Source of the DNA: Alistipes sp. UBA928
GTDB lineage: Bacteria > Bacteroidota > Bacteroidia > Bacteroidales > Rikenellaceae
Length of the DNA stretch: 9,199 nucleotides
Reading direction: 5' to 3'
Assembly: GCA_002293665.1 (NCBI GenBank)
Contig: DBDQ01000011.1
Coordinates: 878 to 10,076 of the forward strand
Each line of letters begins with the position of its first letter. The stretch's first letter is position 1. The notes beneath the pieces were generated by a model. That model was not told where the DNA came from. It ran no database searches and was given only the letters and a program-made list of their open reading frames with translations. A program made the position numbers and the translations under genes. Below are positions 1 through 4,430 of the stretch, piece after piece.

Positions 1-288
1 GCGGGGATGACCGTCTCCGAGCAACGGGCGTTCAAGGTGAAGAAAGAGTATTACGACGACGAGGGGCGGAAATGCTCCGAGGAGGAGGTTGTTGTCGTTC
101 CTGTCGATCGCTTCATTCCCCCCGACGTAAACGCCCAAATCTTTTGGCTCCGCAACCGCAAGCCCATGCAGTGGAATATCGAGGCCAAACGAGACATCAA
201 TGTTACACAACTATCCGAAGAACAGGTAGACCATATAGCGAAAGAACTCTTAAACAGCATAGACCATGAGAATCAAAATTCCGATTGA
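1..288 (+). CDS. Phage terminase small subunit-like protein, C-terminal part (5' partial)
   Basis: The frame is open to the first base of the window, so the ATG at 7 is probably internal and the N-terminal helix-turn-helix part lies outside. The visible part has the tail layout of phage small terminases: a charged stretch with several glutamates and valines, then the motif IPPDVNAQIFWLRNRKPMQW (about residues 37-56 from the ATG), then a linker and a C-terminal helix with LSEEQVDHIAKELLNSI. In such proteins the PP-x-x-x-A-x-x-F-x-L-x-N-R-x-P-x-x-W motif follows the DNA-binding and oligomerisation region; the protein selects viral DNA for packaging. The family call rests on this remembered motif only. 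No large terminase follows, which is unusual for a complete prophage. The next ORF overlaps it by 23 nt, suggesting co-translation. Confidence 0.62.
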   Translation, partial: AGMTVSEQRAFKVKKEYYDDEGRKCSEEEVVVVPVDRFIPPDVNAQIFWLRNRKPMQWNIEAKRDINVTQLSEEQVDHIAKELLNSIDHENQNSD

Positions 289-616
289 CACCGCCCGGCG
301 CAACGCCCTGATACTCTCGATGGCGGCGGGGGTACTCACCTTAGACGCACTCCCGGAAGCGCGTACCATGCTTCCCAAACTTGCCGCATGGTCGGAGTTC
401 TGGCGCGGCATTGCCGGAACAGACGATGACGACACCATAGGCATACCTCTGAACCGGGAGGGCAAGATAATTATTCTGCAATCCCTGCAACGTGGGTATT
501 TCTATCTCTCTGACTTCGGGGCCATAATCGAAGTAGAGGCGCAGAGAGAACCGTTTTTAGACCTCATGCAGGCCGCCACGGCAGCGGGTTCCGATGGGAT
601 GGGATTGGGATGTTGA
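266..616 (+). CDS. Hypothetical protein, 116 aa
   Basis: I do not recognise this protein. It starts at an ATG inside the end of the preceding gene (23-nt overlap, +1 frame) and has a plausible start context. The N-terminal half is helical and hydrophobic (ALILSMAAGVLTLDALPEA), too short and interrupted to be a confident membrane segment. The middle is acidic (GTDDDDT), followed by a strand-like segment (KIIILQSLQRGYFYLSDFGAIIEVE). No catalytic motif is visible. Its place in a chain of overlapping small genes after a terminase-like gene argues for a phage or satellite accessory protein. It ends within the start of the next ORF. Confidence 0.5.
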   Translation: MRIKIPIDTARRNALILSMAAGVLTLDALPEARTMLPKLAAWSEFWRGIAGTDDDDTIGIPLNREGKIIILQSLQRGYFYLSDFGAIIEVEAQREPFLDLMQAATAAGSDGMGLGC

Positions 617-797
617 ATCTCGCGGCGGTGCGTTCGGAGTACTGACTATCGGAATGACGAGAGAGGAGTTGGCGGCACACTTTGACAACCTCGGCCGCAA
701 GCGCGGAAAAGGAAACCCCAACCCCGGAGATTACCGACGCTTGGGGAGACCGGTTGAGTACGACGGCCCTGCCGATGGGAAGGGTGAGGACGATTGA
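594..797 (+). CDS. Hypothetical protein, 67 aa
   Basis: This short unrecognised protein overlaps the previous gene by 23 nt, again in the +1 frame. Its N-terminus is tryptophan and aspartate rich (MGWDWDVESRGG), followed by GMTREELAAHFDNLGRK, a helix-like segment, and a charged, glycine- and proline-rich tail ending in KGEDD. An internal ATG at 654 is an alternative start and would give 47 aa. A small N-terminal W/D segment followed by 'MTREEL' is loosely like tail assembly chaperones, but that is a guess and I do not assert it. It is the last gene of the left + strand cluster, about 235 nt before the terminator at 1033. Confidence 0.42.
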   Translation: MGWDWDVESRGGAFGVLTIGMTREELAAHFDNLGRKRGKGNPNPGDYRRLGRPVEYDGPADGKGEDD

Positions 798-956
798 GGA
801 AAGCCCCGGATTTGGTGCGTCGCGCTTGCGCTTGACACATTGCCGTCCTCTCGTCGGTATCGACCACCGCACAATCAGCAAAGTGACTTAAATCGCCCGA
901 AAAGGGGTAAAAACGGGGTTTGTTTTTTGAGCCTCTATCGAGGTACGGCGGGAAAC

Positions 957-1026
957 TTCCGGAAGAATCGCCCAAACTTCCGGAATTTTCCCCGTTATTC
1001 CGGAAGAAACCCCGACTATTCCCGAA
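957..1026. repeat. Phased TTCCGGAA repeat array
   Basis: Three exact copies of the 8-bp palindrome TTCCGGAA lie at 957-964, 978-985 and 998-1005, and a one-mismatch copy TTCCCGAA at 1019-1026. Spacing is 21, 20 and 21 bp, two helical turns, so all sites face the same side of the DNA. The flanks are partly repeated too (AAAC before the first two copies, C-rich after each). The array sits between the last + gene and the terminator at 1033. The same half-site appears as an inverted repeat at 5330-5349. Confidence 0.75.
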
Positions 1027-1032
1027 AAAAAG

Positions 1033-1056
1033 AGCCACCCGGCAAAGGTGGCTTTT
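1033..1056. terminator. Bidirectional intrinsic terminator
   Basis: AGCCACC (1033-1039) pairs perfectly with GGTGGCT (1047-1053) around a 7-nt loop. A T-run follows on the + strand (1053-1056, then CTT) and an A-run precedes it (1024-1031), giving a T-run on the - strand. It sits between the + gene cluster ending at 797 and the end of higA at 1089 on the - strand, so it can stop both. Confidence 0.85.
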
Positions 1057-1088
1057 CTTGTTCGACGGTTATCACAATCTTTGATAAG

Positions 1089-1439
1089 CTACAACGCCAT
1101 CGCCGCCCGCATCCCTCTGATAACGTCGAGCCGTTTCAATAGTCGGGTGTCTTTCTGGGCGGTCTGTTTGTTGTACCGGGTCTGCATATTGATGAACAAA
1201 TCTGCATCAATACCGAGGGCGGCCTCGACACGCAGGGAGAAATCGACCGACATAGGCCGCTTGCCGTTCAGTATCTCGTTGAGGGCGGTATGGGGCACAC
1301 CCACCAACTCCGCAAATTGTCTCTGCGATATTCCACGTTCCTCTAATTCCTCTTTCAGCACCTCGCCCGGATGCGTCGGTTTGTACGGGGTCAGGTTGTT
1401 GGCGATCATTCTTGGATCGGTTCCCGGTAACGTTATCAT
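1089..1439 (-). CDS. higA: HigA-family antitoxin (XRE helix-turn-helix)
   Basis: This is the antitoxin of a type II toxin-antitoxin pair. HigA binds and neutralises the HigB ribonuclease and represses the shared promoter. Residues 21-32 give the family's PTHPGEVLKEEL motif; the helix-turn-helix follows at about 38-60 (SQRQFAELVGVPHTALNEIL), then NGKRPMSVDFSLRVEAALG, typical of the VapI/HigA group. The C-terminal tail (90-116) is basic. Length of 116 aa is normal. It lies 5 nt after the higB stop, toxin first, which is the usual higBA order and implies one transcript. The annotated start at 1439 is the longest; an in-frame ATG at 1409 (MIANNLTPYK) would still keep the whole conserved domain. 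Confidence 0.93.
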   Translation of the reverse strand: MITLPGTDPRMIANNLTPYKPTHPGEVLKEELEERGISQRQFAELVGVPHTALNEILNGKRPMSVDFSLRVEAALGIDADLFINMQTRYNKQTAQKDTRLLKRLDVIRGMRAAMAL

Positions 1440-1444
1440 GGCTG

Positions 1445-1762
1445 CTATCTTTTGTAGTGGTTTGACAATTCAATGATGTTGCACACGGTGGCCACCGGCT
1501 CGATCTCCCCTGTGACGGTGAACTCTATCCGGTACTGCGTATTGACCCGGACGGATGAAATCCCCGCCTTATCGCCTTTCAGCACCTCGTAGTGGAGCGA
1601 GGCGTGTTGGTAGAGGCTTTCCGTATCGACAGCCCCCGCCAACGTGTCAATACGGCGGCGGTATCGCTCAACAATATCGGGCTGGTAACGGTGTTTCTTG
1701 TCGCTCGCTTTGCCCACCTCGTACAACTCCCGGAGGTACTCTTTCTCAAATCGGATAATCAT
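1445..1762 (-). CDS. higB: HigB-family toxin (RelE-like mRNA interferase)
   Basis: This is the toxin of the pair, a RelE-fold endoribonuclease expected to cleave mRNA on the ribosome. The 105-aa length fits. The diagnostic block is at residues 61-81: LKGDKAGISSVRVNTQYRIE, the HigB-type strand pair with conserved LKGD..G..S.RV and YRIEF. The N-terminus (FEKEYLRELYEVGKASDKKHR) is the usual helical, basic part, and the C-terminal strand ends VCNIIELSNHYK. It is the first gene of the operon, directly downstream of a good Bacteroidota promoter and a palindrome. I see no truncation; it should be functional. Such modules stabilise mobile elements. Confidence 0.92.
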   Translation of the reverse strand: MIIRFEKEYLRELYEVGKASDKKHRYQPDIVERYRRRIDTLAGAVDTESLYQHASLHYEVLKGDKAGISSVRVNTQYRIEFTVTGEIEPVATVCNIIELSNHYKR

Positions 1763-1782
1763 CGTGCGCTGAACTTACGCCA

Positions 1783-1814
1783 CAAAGGTAGGGATTACTT
1801 TTGGTATTCACAAA
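1783..1814 (-). promoter_or_regulatory. higBA promoter
   Basis: Read on the - strand, the -7 box is TACCTTTG (1790-1783) and the -33 box is TTTG (1814-1811), separated by exactly 20 nt. This matches the Bacteroidota primary sigma consensus. Transcription would start about 15 nt before the higB ATG at 1762. Confidence 0.75.
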
Positions 1815-1825
1815 TAATGTGAATA
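1805..1825. promoter_or_regulatory. Palindromic operator of higBA
   Basis: TATTCACA (1805-1812) and TGTGAATA (1818-1825) form a perfect 8-bp inverted repeat around AATAA. It overlaps the -33 box, where a bound HigA or HigBA complex would block RNA polymerase. Binding by HigA is inferred from the position. Confidence 0.7.
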
Positions 1826-1839
1826 AATTATTTTGCGGC

Positions 1840-1864
1840 GGGGTGGTTACGGGAGGGGGAGGGG
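1840..1864 (+). other. G-quadruplex motif
   Basis: Four G-runs on the + strand, GGGG (1840-1843), GGG (1851-1853), GGGGG (1855-1859) and GGGG (1861-1864), are separated by loops of 7, 1 and 1 nt and satisfy the standard quadruplex pattern. It lies 15 bp upstream of the higBA operator, so it may affect that promoter, but folding is not shown by sequence alone. Confidence 0.6.
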
Positions 1865-2250
1865 CGGCGACCGTCGATGAAAATTTTGGGCGAGTGCGTT
1901 TTTCGATGGTTTCGAGGGGCGAAATCGGGTGTTTCCCCTCTTTGGGTTCTCTCTATAACCCAACAACTGCAAGATTAAGCACACGGTTTTGAACTTCGGG
2001 AATAGCTTCGCCTGACTGACGTGTGAAAGTCAGGGTCGCTATCCTCGCTGTGTCTGCACTGACTGAAGTGTCCGGCTCTCACAACGGGCGTGGATTATTC
2101 GCACTTCCCACGTTTCGGGTTCAAGGGGTGCGCCCCCTGCGTACAGGCTCCCGATTTCGCCTACCATTCCACTGTGTACGCATCCCTCCTGTGGATTGCC
2201 GAAATGCGCCGGACGTTGTATTGCTCCCGATGGACGCACTCGCGGGAAGC
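1865..2250. other. Gene-free, hairpin-rich stretch
   Basis: No convincing coding region lies here; overlapping reading frames give low-complexity, arginine- and cysteine-rich products. The stretch holds several inverted repeats: CCTGACT/AGTCAGG (2011-2034), CACT/AGTG (2057-2070), CGTGG/CCACG (2089-2112), GGGG-TGCG-CCCC (2125-2136), an 8-bp pair TGCGTACA/TGTACGCA (2138-2182), and TTGCTCCCG with CGGGAAGCAA, one bulge (2221-2252). The density suggests a structured RNA or the continuation of the small RNA locus next to it, but I cannot name a family. Confidence 0.45.
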
Positions 2251-2362
2251 AAAAAGAAACTCCCCAAATGAGTGAGCATCCGGGGAGTTTTGGTGCTATG
2301 TTGGATTCCGTAGTGACACGGAAAAATAGCCTATGTACGCCGTGGTAGTGCTCACTCACTAC
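2251..2362 (-). ncRNA. Candidate small RNA with loop-loop complementarity
   Basis: A promoter at 2398-2368 on the - strand predicts a start near 2362, exactly where a hairpin begins: GTAGTG (2362-2357), loop AGTGAG, CACTAC (2350-2345). A second hairpin follows, TTCCGT (2323-2318), loop GTCACT, ACGGAA (2311-2306). The transcript then reaches an intrinsic terminator (2290-2257) and a T-run. The 10-mer TGAGTGAGCA at 2358-2349, covering the first loop, is perfectly complementary to TGCTCACTCA (2278-2269) inside the terminator loop, so a kissing-loop or pseudoknot, or an alternative fold that opens the terminator, is possible. No ORF of note is inside. It matches no family I recognise; target or partner is unknown. 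Confidence 0.55.
2257..2290 (-). terminator. Intrinsic terminator of the candidate small RNA
   Basis: AAACTCCCC (2290-2282 on the - strand) pairs with GGGGAGTTT (2265-2257) around a 16-nt loop, followed by C and five T (2256-2251). The + strand also has a short T-run after the stem (2288-2291), so it may work weakly in that direction. Confidence 0.75.
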
Positions 2363-2367
2363 AAGGG

Positions 2368-2398
2368 CAAAAGTAGGCGATAAATACCTGTTTTGCAA
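2368..2398 (-). promoter_or_regulatory. Promoter of the candidate small RNA
   Basis: On the - strand the -7 box is TACTTTTG (2375-2368), matching TAnnTTTG, and a TTG (2398-2396) lies 20 nt upstream, the same gap as in the higBA and 3729 promoters. There is no start codon in good context for over 500 nt downstream, pointing to a non-coding transcript. Confidence 0.6.
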
Positions 2399-2468
2399 GT
2401 TTTCGAGGCGCTTTTTTTCAACTATTTTATGGATGGTTCGGAAGTCGTTGATAGTGACCGGGAAAAAA

Positions 2469-2729
2469 TCAGTCAAACCACATTTCCACAACGCCTCCCG
2501 CCGCATGAATCTCTTTAATCCTGTCCAACCATCGCTGCTCCGTCTCGTTTTGGGGTGTACGCCGCCCAAATACAAGGTGGGAATAGACCTGACACGGCTC
2601 TAAATCCGGGTCGTTGGGGTCGTGTGGCCATCCAATCTCCCGCGCCAACTGATTTGTGTCGATTTTGGCGAGTTCTTCCGGTGGTATTTTGACAATCTTC
2701 GGCGGCGTGGTGGGTGATTGCTTTTTCAT
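2469..2729 (-). CDS. Hypothetical protein, 86 aa
   Basis: I do not recognise this protein. The frame is open further upstream, but the start at 2729 is chosen because GGAGG lies 7 nt before that ATG, one of the few clear Shine-Dalgarno sequences here, and because it leaves a normal 16-nt gap after the ORF6N gene instead of a long overlap. The product begins MKKQSPTTPPKIVKIPPEE, then a polar middle with PHDPNDPDLEPC, then a more conserved-looking end (YSHLVFGRR, QRWLDRIKEIHAAGG, VVEMWFD). It has no signal peptide or membrane segment. As last gene of the XRE-ORF6N operon it probably shares the regulation of that module. Confidence 0.6.
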   Translation of the reverse strand: MKKQSPTTPPKIVKIPPEELAKIDTNQLAREIGWPHDPNDPDLEPCQVYSHLVFGRRTPQNETEQRWLDRIKEIHAAGGVVEMWFD

Positions 2730-2745
2730 TGCTTTGCCTCCGCAC

Positions 2746-3327
2746 TTAATCATCCTCTCCGGCCCGTCGATACCCGATCCGTTGCCGGGGTTTTTCCTCC
2801 ACGGCTGGCCGGGCTGCCATTTCCTCGATAGCGGTGTAGAGTATGTCAATGTCCTTGCGGATGTCCTCGGACAGATCATTGACCGCTTTGAGATTGTCGT
2901 CGTCGTTGCGCTCCAAAAGCACGAGTTTTGCCCGGATTTCGGACAGTTCCGCCGTGATGGTTGCCGTAGATACCAAATAATGGCGCATCATCACGAAAGC
3001 CCGCATAATACCTCTGTTTATCTCGATTGCTGTCCCGGAGTTCAATACGCTGCTCAACATGGCAACGCCTAACTCACTGAAAGCAAACGGCAGATACTTG
3101 ATGTTGCTCCCGCGCCCTCCGTTCAAGGTGCCAATTTGGCATCTTGAAAGTTCCTCTTTGGTGGGAGTGAACATAAAATCGTCTCCCTCAAAGCGTTCAA
3201 TATTGCGCCTTACGGCTCGTTTCAGTTGTGCCGTCTCGATTCCATACAGTGCGGCTAAATCGAAATCGAGCATCACCCGGCGGCCCCGTATCTCGTAAAT
3301 CTTGTTTTGGATTACCTGTAATTCCAT
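2746..3327 (-). CDS. ORF6N domain-containing protein
   Basis: The N-terminal ~110 residues are a clear ORF6N domain: KIYEIRGRRVMLDFDLAALY (9-28), the QLKRAVRRNIERF segment (34-46), DDFMF, and NIKYLPFAFSELGVAMLSSV (75-94) followed by NSGTAIEINRGIMRAF. ORF6N is a DNA-binding-associated domain related to KilA-N/Bro proteins, common in phages and mobile elements of Bacteroidota; its exact role is not established. Residues 126-172 are heptad-like, charged and probably coiled coil (ELSEIRAKLVLLERNDDD...), which would allow oligomerisation; the tail is basic and acidic (RRAGEDD). It begins 6 nt after the XRE stop, so the two are co-transcribed. The 193-aa length is usual for this group. Confidence 0.9.
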   Translation of the reverse strand: MELQVIQNKIYEIRGRRVMLDFDLAALYGIETAQLKRAVRRNIERFEGDDFMFTPTKEELSRCQIGTLNGGRGSNIKYLPFAFSELGVAMLSSVLNSGTAIEINRGIMRAFVMMRHYLVSTATITAELSEIRAKLVLLERNDDDNLKAVNDLSEDIRKDIDILYTAIEEMAARPAVEEKPRQRIGYRRAGEDD

Positions 3328-3333
3328 AGCAAG

Positions 3334-3624
3334 TTAGTTTCTGGTTTCCTCAATCTCCCCAATAAACGCCTTGAGCGCGCTGATGCTGTCGAACCGGCGC
3401 AACTTCCCGTCGTAATCCACCACGGCCATGAAGCCGTCGCCTTTGGACGAGAACAACTCCGTAACATCCACTTCAAGTGCGGTGGCAATCTTTCGTAGGG
3501 TGTCAATAGTAGGATTGCCGTTAATCGAAGTCGATAGGCTAACCCTATTCACCCCCATAATGTCGGCAACCTGCTGTAATGTCACCCCTTTGGCCTTGCA
3601 GACCTCTTTTATTCTTAATTCCAT
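3334..3624 (-). CDS. XRE-family transcriptional regulator
   Basis: This 96-aa protein has a Cro/CI-type helix-turn-helix at about residues 5-58: KEVCKAKGVTLQQVADIMGV, then NRVSLSTSINGNPTIDTLRKIATALEVDVTELF. A short C-terminal extension (FMAVVDYDGKLRRFDSISALKAFIGEIEE) is common in Bacteroidota members. It is the first gene of a - strand operon and faces a + strand operon across a control region that carries two copies of the same inverted 15-mer, one after each promoter. It is therefore likely to be the switch repressor of the element, controlling itself and the opposite genes. It lacks the LexA-like peptidase domain of CI, so induction would need another signal or an antirepressor. Confidence 0.9.
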   Translation of the reverse strand: MELRIKEVCKAKGVTLQQVADIMGVNRVSLSTSINGNPTIDTLRKIATALEVDVTELFSSKGDGFMAVVDYDGKLRRFDSISALKAFIGEIEETRN

Positions 3625-3628
3625 GTGC

Positions 3629-3643
3629 GTAGTGTTATGTATT
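3629..3643. promoter_or_regulatory. Operator-like repeat, repressor side
   Basis: GTAGTGTTATGTATT is the reverse complement, with one mismatch in 15, of the sequence at 3774-3788. It lies 7 nt downstream of the -7 box of the XRE promoter, in the 5' leader of the repressor gene. Probable binding site of the XRE protein. Confidence 0.6.
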
Positions 3644-3650
3644 ACGGCGA

Positions 3651-3658
3651 CAAAGATA
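3651..3658 (-). promoter_or_regulatory. -7 box of the XRE operon promoter
   Basis: TATCTTTG on the - strand (3658-3651) matches TAnnTTTG. A T-rich TTTTTG lies upstream but with a gap of about 23 nt, longer than in the other promoters here, so the -33 element is uncertain. The start codon is 27 nt further on. Confidence 0.6.
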
Positions 3659-3728
3659 GGTAATTAATCTAAAATACTACACAAAAACCAAGAAAGTAAT
3701 TTATAATACTAAAAAAGTTGCTCTAAAA

Positions 3729-3760
3729 TTTGTTAGTTGTAATAGTTTATGTTACATTTG
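3729..3760 (+). promoter_or_regulatory. Promoter of the rightward (+) operon
   Basis: TTTG (3729-3732), 20-nt gap, TACATTTG (3753-3760): a full match to the Bacteroidota consensus. The -33 box overlaps GCTCTAAAATTT (3720-3731), which recurs inverted with one base missing at 3798-3808, so a second regulator site may overlap this promoter. Confidence 0.8.
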
Positions 3761-3773
3761 CAGGGTGACACGA

Positions 3774-3788
3774 AATACAAAACACTAC
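3774..3788. promoter_or_regulatory. Operator-like repeat, rightward side
   Basis: AATACAAAACACTAC is the inverted partner (14 of 15) of 3629-3643 and lies 13 nt after the -7 box of the rightward promoter, so a protein bound here would block early transcription of the + operon. Confidence 0.6.
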
Positions 3789-3809
3789 AAACATCTAAAA
3801 TTTAGAGCA

Positions 3810-3833
3810 ATGAAAACAACCGAATTTGAGTAA
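3810..3833 (+). other. Seven-codon upstream ORF or broken true start of the next gene
   Basis: ATG at 3810 encodes MKTTEFE then TAA, ending 4 nt before the ATG at 3838. If one T of the TTT at 3825-3827 is removed, this ORF runs without stop into the next gene as MKTTELSNIMAMAWRFF, a natural N-terminus. So it is either a leader peptide or the true start separated by a one-base shift. Confidence 0.45.
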
Positions 3834-3837
3834 CATT

Positions 3838-4131
3838 ATGGCGATGGCATGGCGGTTTTTCCGCATCACCGGCCAAGCGTTCGGCGAGTGCCTCCGTCTG
3901 GCGTGGCAGAACTTCAAACTCGTGGCGGCCATGCGCGCCCGTATCGTAAAATTCTATTTCCGCAAGGTAGACGGCTCGATCCGCGAGGCGTGGGGCACAC
4001 TTCGCGCCGATCTGATCCCACCCACCACCGGCGATGACCGCAAGCGTAACGACACCGTACAAACCTACTTCGACACCGAGCGCGGCGAATACCGCTGTTT
4101 CAAGAAACTCAACCTCGTATCAATCAACTAA
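3838..4131 (+). CDS. DUF2693-like protein, 97 aa
   Basis: This small basic protein resembles the DUF2693 group, found widely in Bacteroidota mobile DNA and of unknown function. The recognised features are an N-terminal helix with AWRFFRITGQAFGECLRLAW, then the strand segment VKFYFRKVDGSIREAWGTL, and the closing block TVQTYFDTERGEYRCFKKLNL. The family call is from memory of this 'K.DG..R.A.GTL' and 'YFD...G.FRCFK' pattern. ATG 3838 is the first ATG in frame; a TTG at 3826 is possible. The better N-terminus MKTTE at 3810 is out of frame by one base. It is the first gene of the + operon, directly under the repressor-controlled promoter, with 13 nt to the next start. Confidence 0.68.
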   Translation: MAMAWRFFRITGQAFGECLRLAWQNFKLVAAMRARIVKFYFRKVDGSIREAWGTLRADLIPPTTGDDRKRNDTVQTYFDTERGEYRCFKKLNLVSIN

Positions 4132-4144
4132 TACCCCGGACATT

Positions 4145-4363
4145 ATGGCACCAAAAATCCATCCCAACTCTAAGTGGCTAACCCCCTCGCAAGCTATGGC
4201 TCTTACCGGCCTTAGTCGTAGCACTATTCGCAGAATGATGACAGAAAGAGATGCAACGGGGCGTATTCCCGTGCGGTCGAAAGAGAATCCCCGCCGTCGC
4301 AGTCAGGGCGGTAGGCTGGCCCACCGAGGCGATCTTGAAACGAAAGTATTGCATTTCAACTGA
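4145..4363 (+). CDS. Helix-turn-helix (excisionase/AlpA-like) protein, apparently frameshifted
   Basis: The ORF is also open upstream inside the previous gene, but ATG 4145, 13 nt after that gene's stop, starts the sensible product MAPKIHPNSKWLTPSQAMAL. Residues 12-35 (LTPSQAMALTGLSRSTIRRMM) are the winged-helix start of excisionase, AlpA and related phage DNA-binding proteins, which act as directionality factors or early regulators. After about codon 50 the frame becomes atypical (SQGGRLAHRGDLETKV). The +1 frame from there to a TGA at 4383 reads VAVRAVGWPTEAILKRKY, much more like the end of such a protein. I infer a +1 shift somewhere in 4245-4295, either mutation, sequence error or programmed frameshift. 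As written the product is 72 aa. Confidence 0.65.
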   Translation: MAPKIHPNSKWLTPSQAMALTGLSRSTIRRMMTERDATGRIPVRSKENPRRRSQGGRLAHRGDLETKVLHFN

Positions 4364-4369
4364 AAATCC

Positions 4370-4399
4370 GGCTGGCGGGGACTGACATCCCCGTCGGCC
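4370..4399 (+). other. Strong intercistronic hairpin
   Basis: Twelve consecutive pairs (two of them G-U) join 4370-4381 to 4388-4399 around the loop CTGACA, with core GGGGA/TCCCC. There is no T-run after it, so it is not a standard terminator. It lies in the gap before the gene at 4431 and could set mRNA stability, partial termination, or bind a protein. Confidence 0.6.
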
Positions 4400-4430
4400 A
4401 CCACATTAATAACTCTTAAATCTTACTATT

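Noticed and set aside
834..844. TTGACACATTG shared by 834-844 and 5292-5302
   Set aside because: An 11-bp match between two non-coding stretches; TTGACA is not the consensus of this phylum and there is no supporting context, so it may be chance.
646..1038. 130-aa reading frame on the - strand at the left terminator
   Set aside because: Covers the TTCCGGAA array and has no recognisable domain or promoter; would begin inside the terminator stem.
1048..1476. 142-aa reading frame antisense to higA
   Set aside because: Overlaps higA completely and starts inside a terminator.
2039..2575. 178-aa reading frame on the - strand
   Set aside because: It runs through the promoter, hairpins and terminator of the candidate small RNA and into the 86-aa gene, and its product is low-quality (C/R/S-rich, no domain). 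Treated as non-coding.
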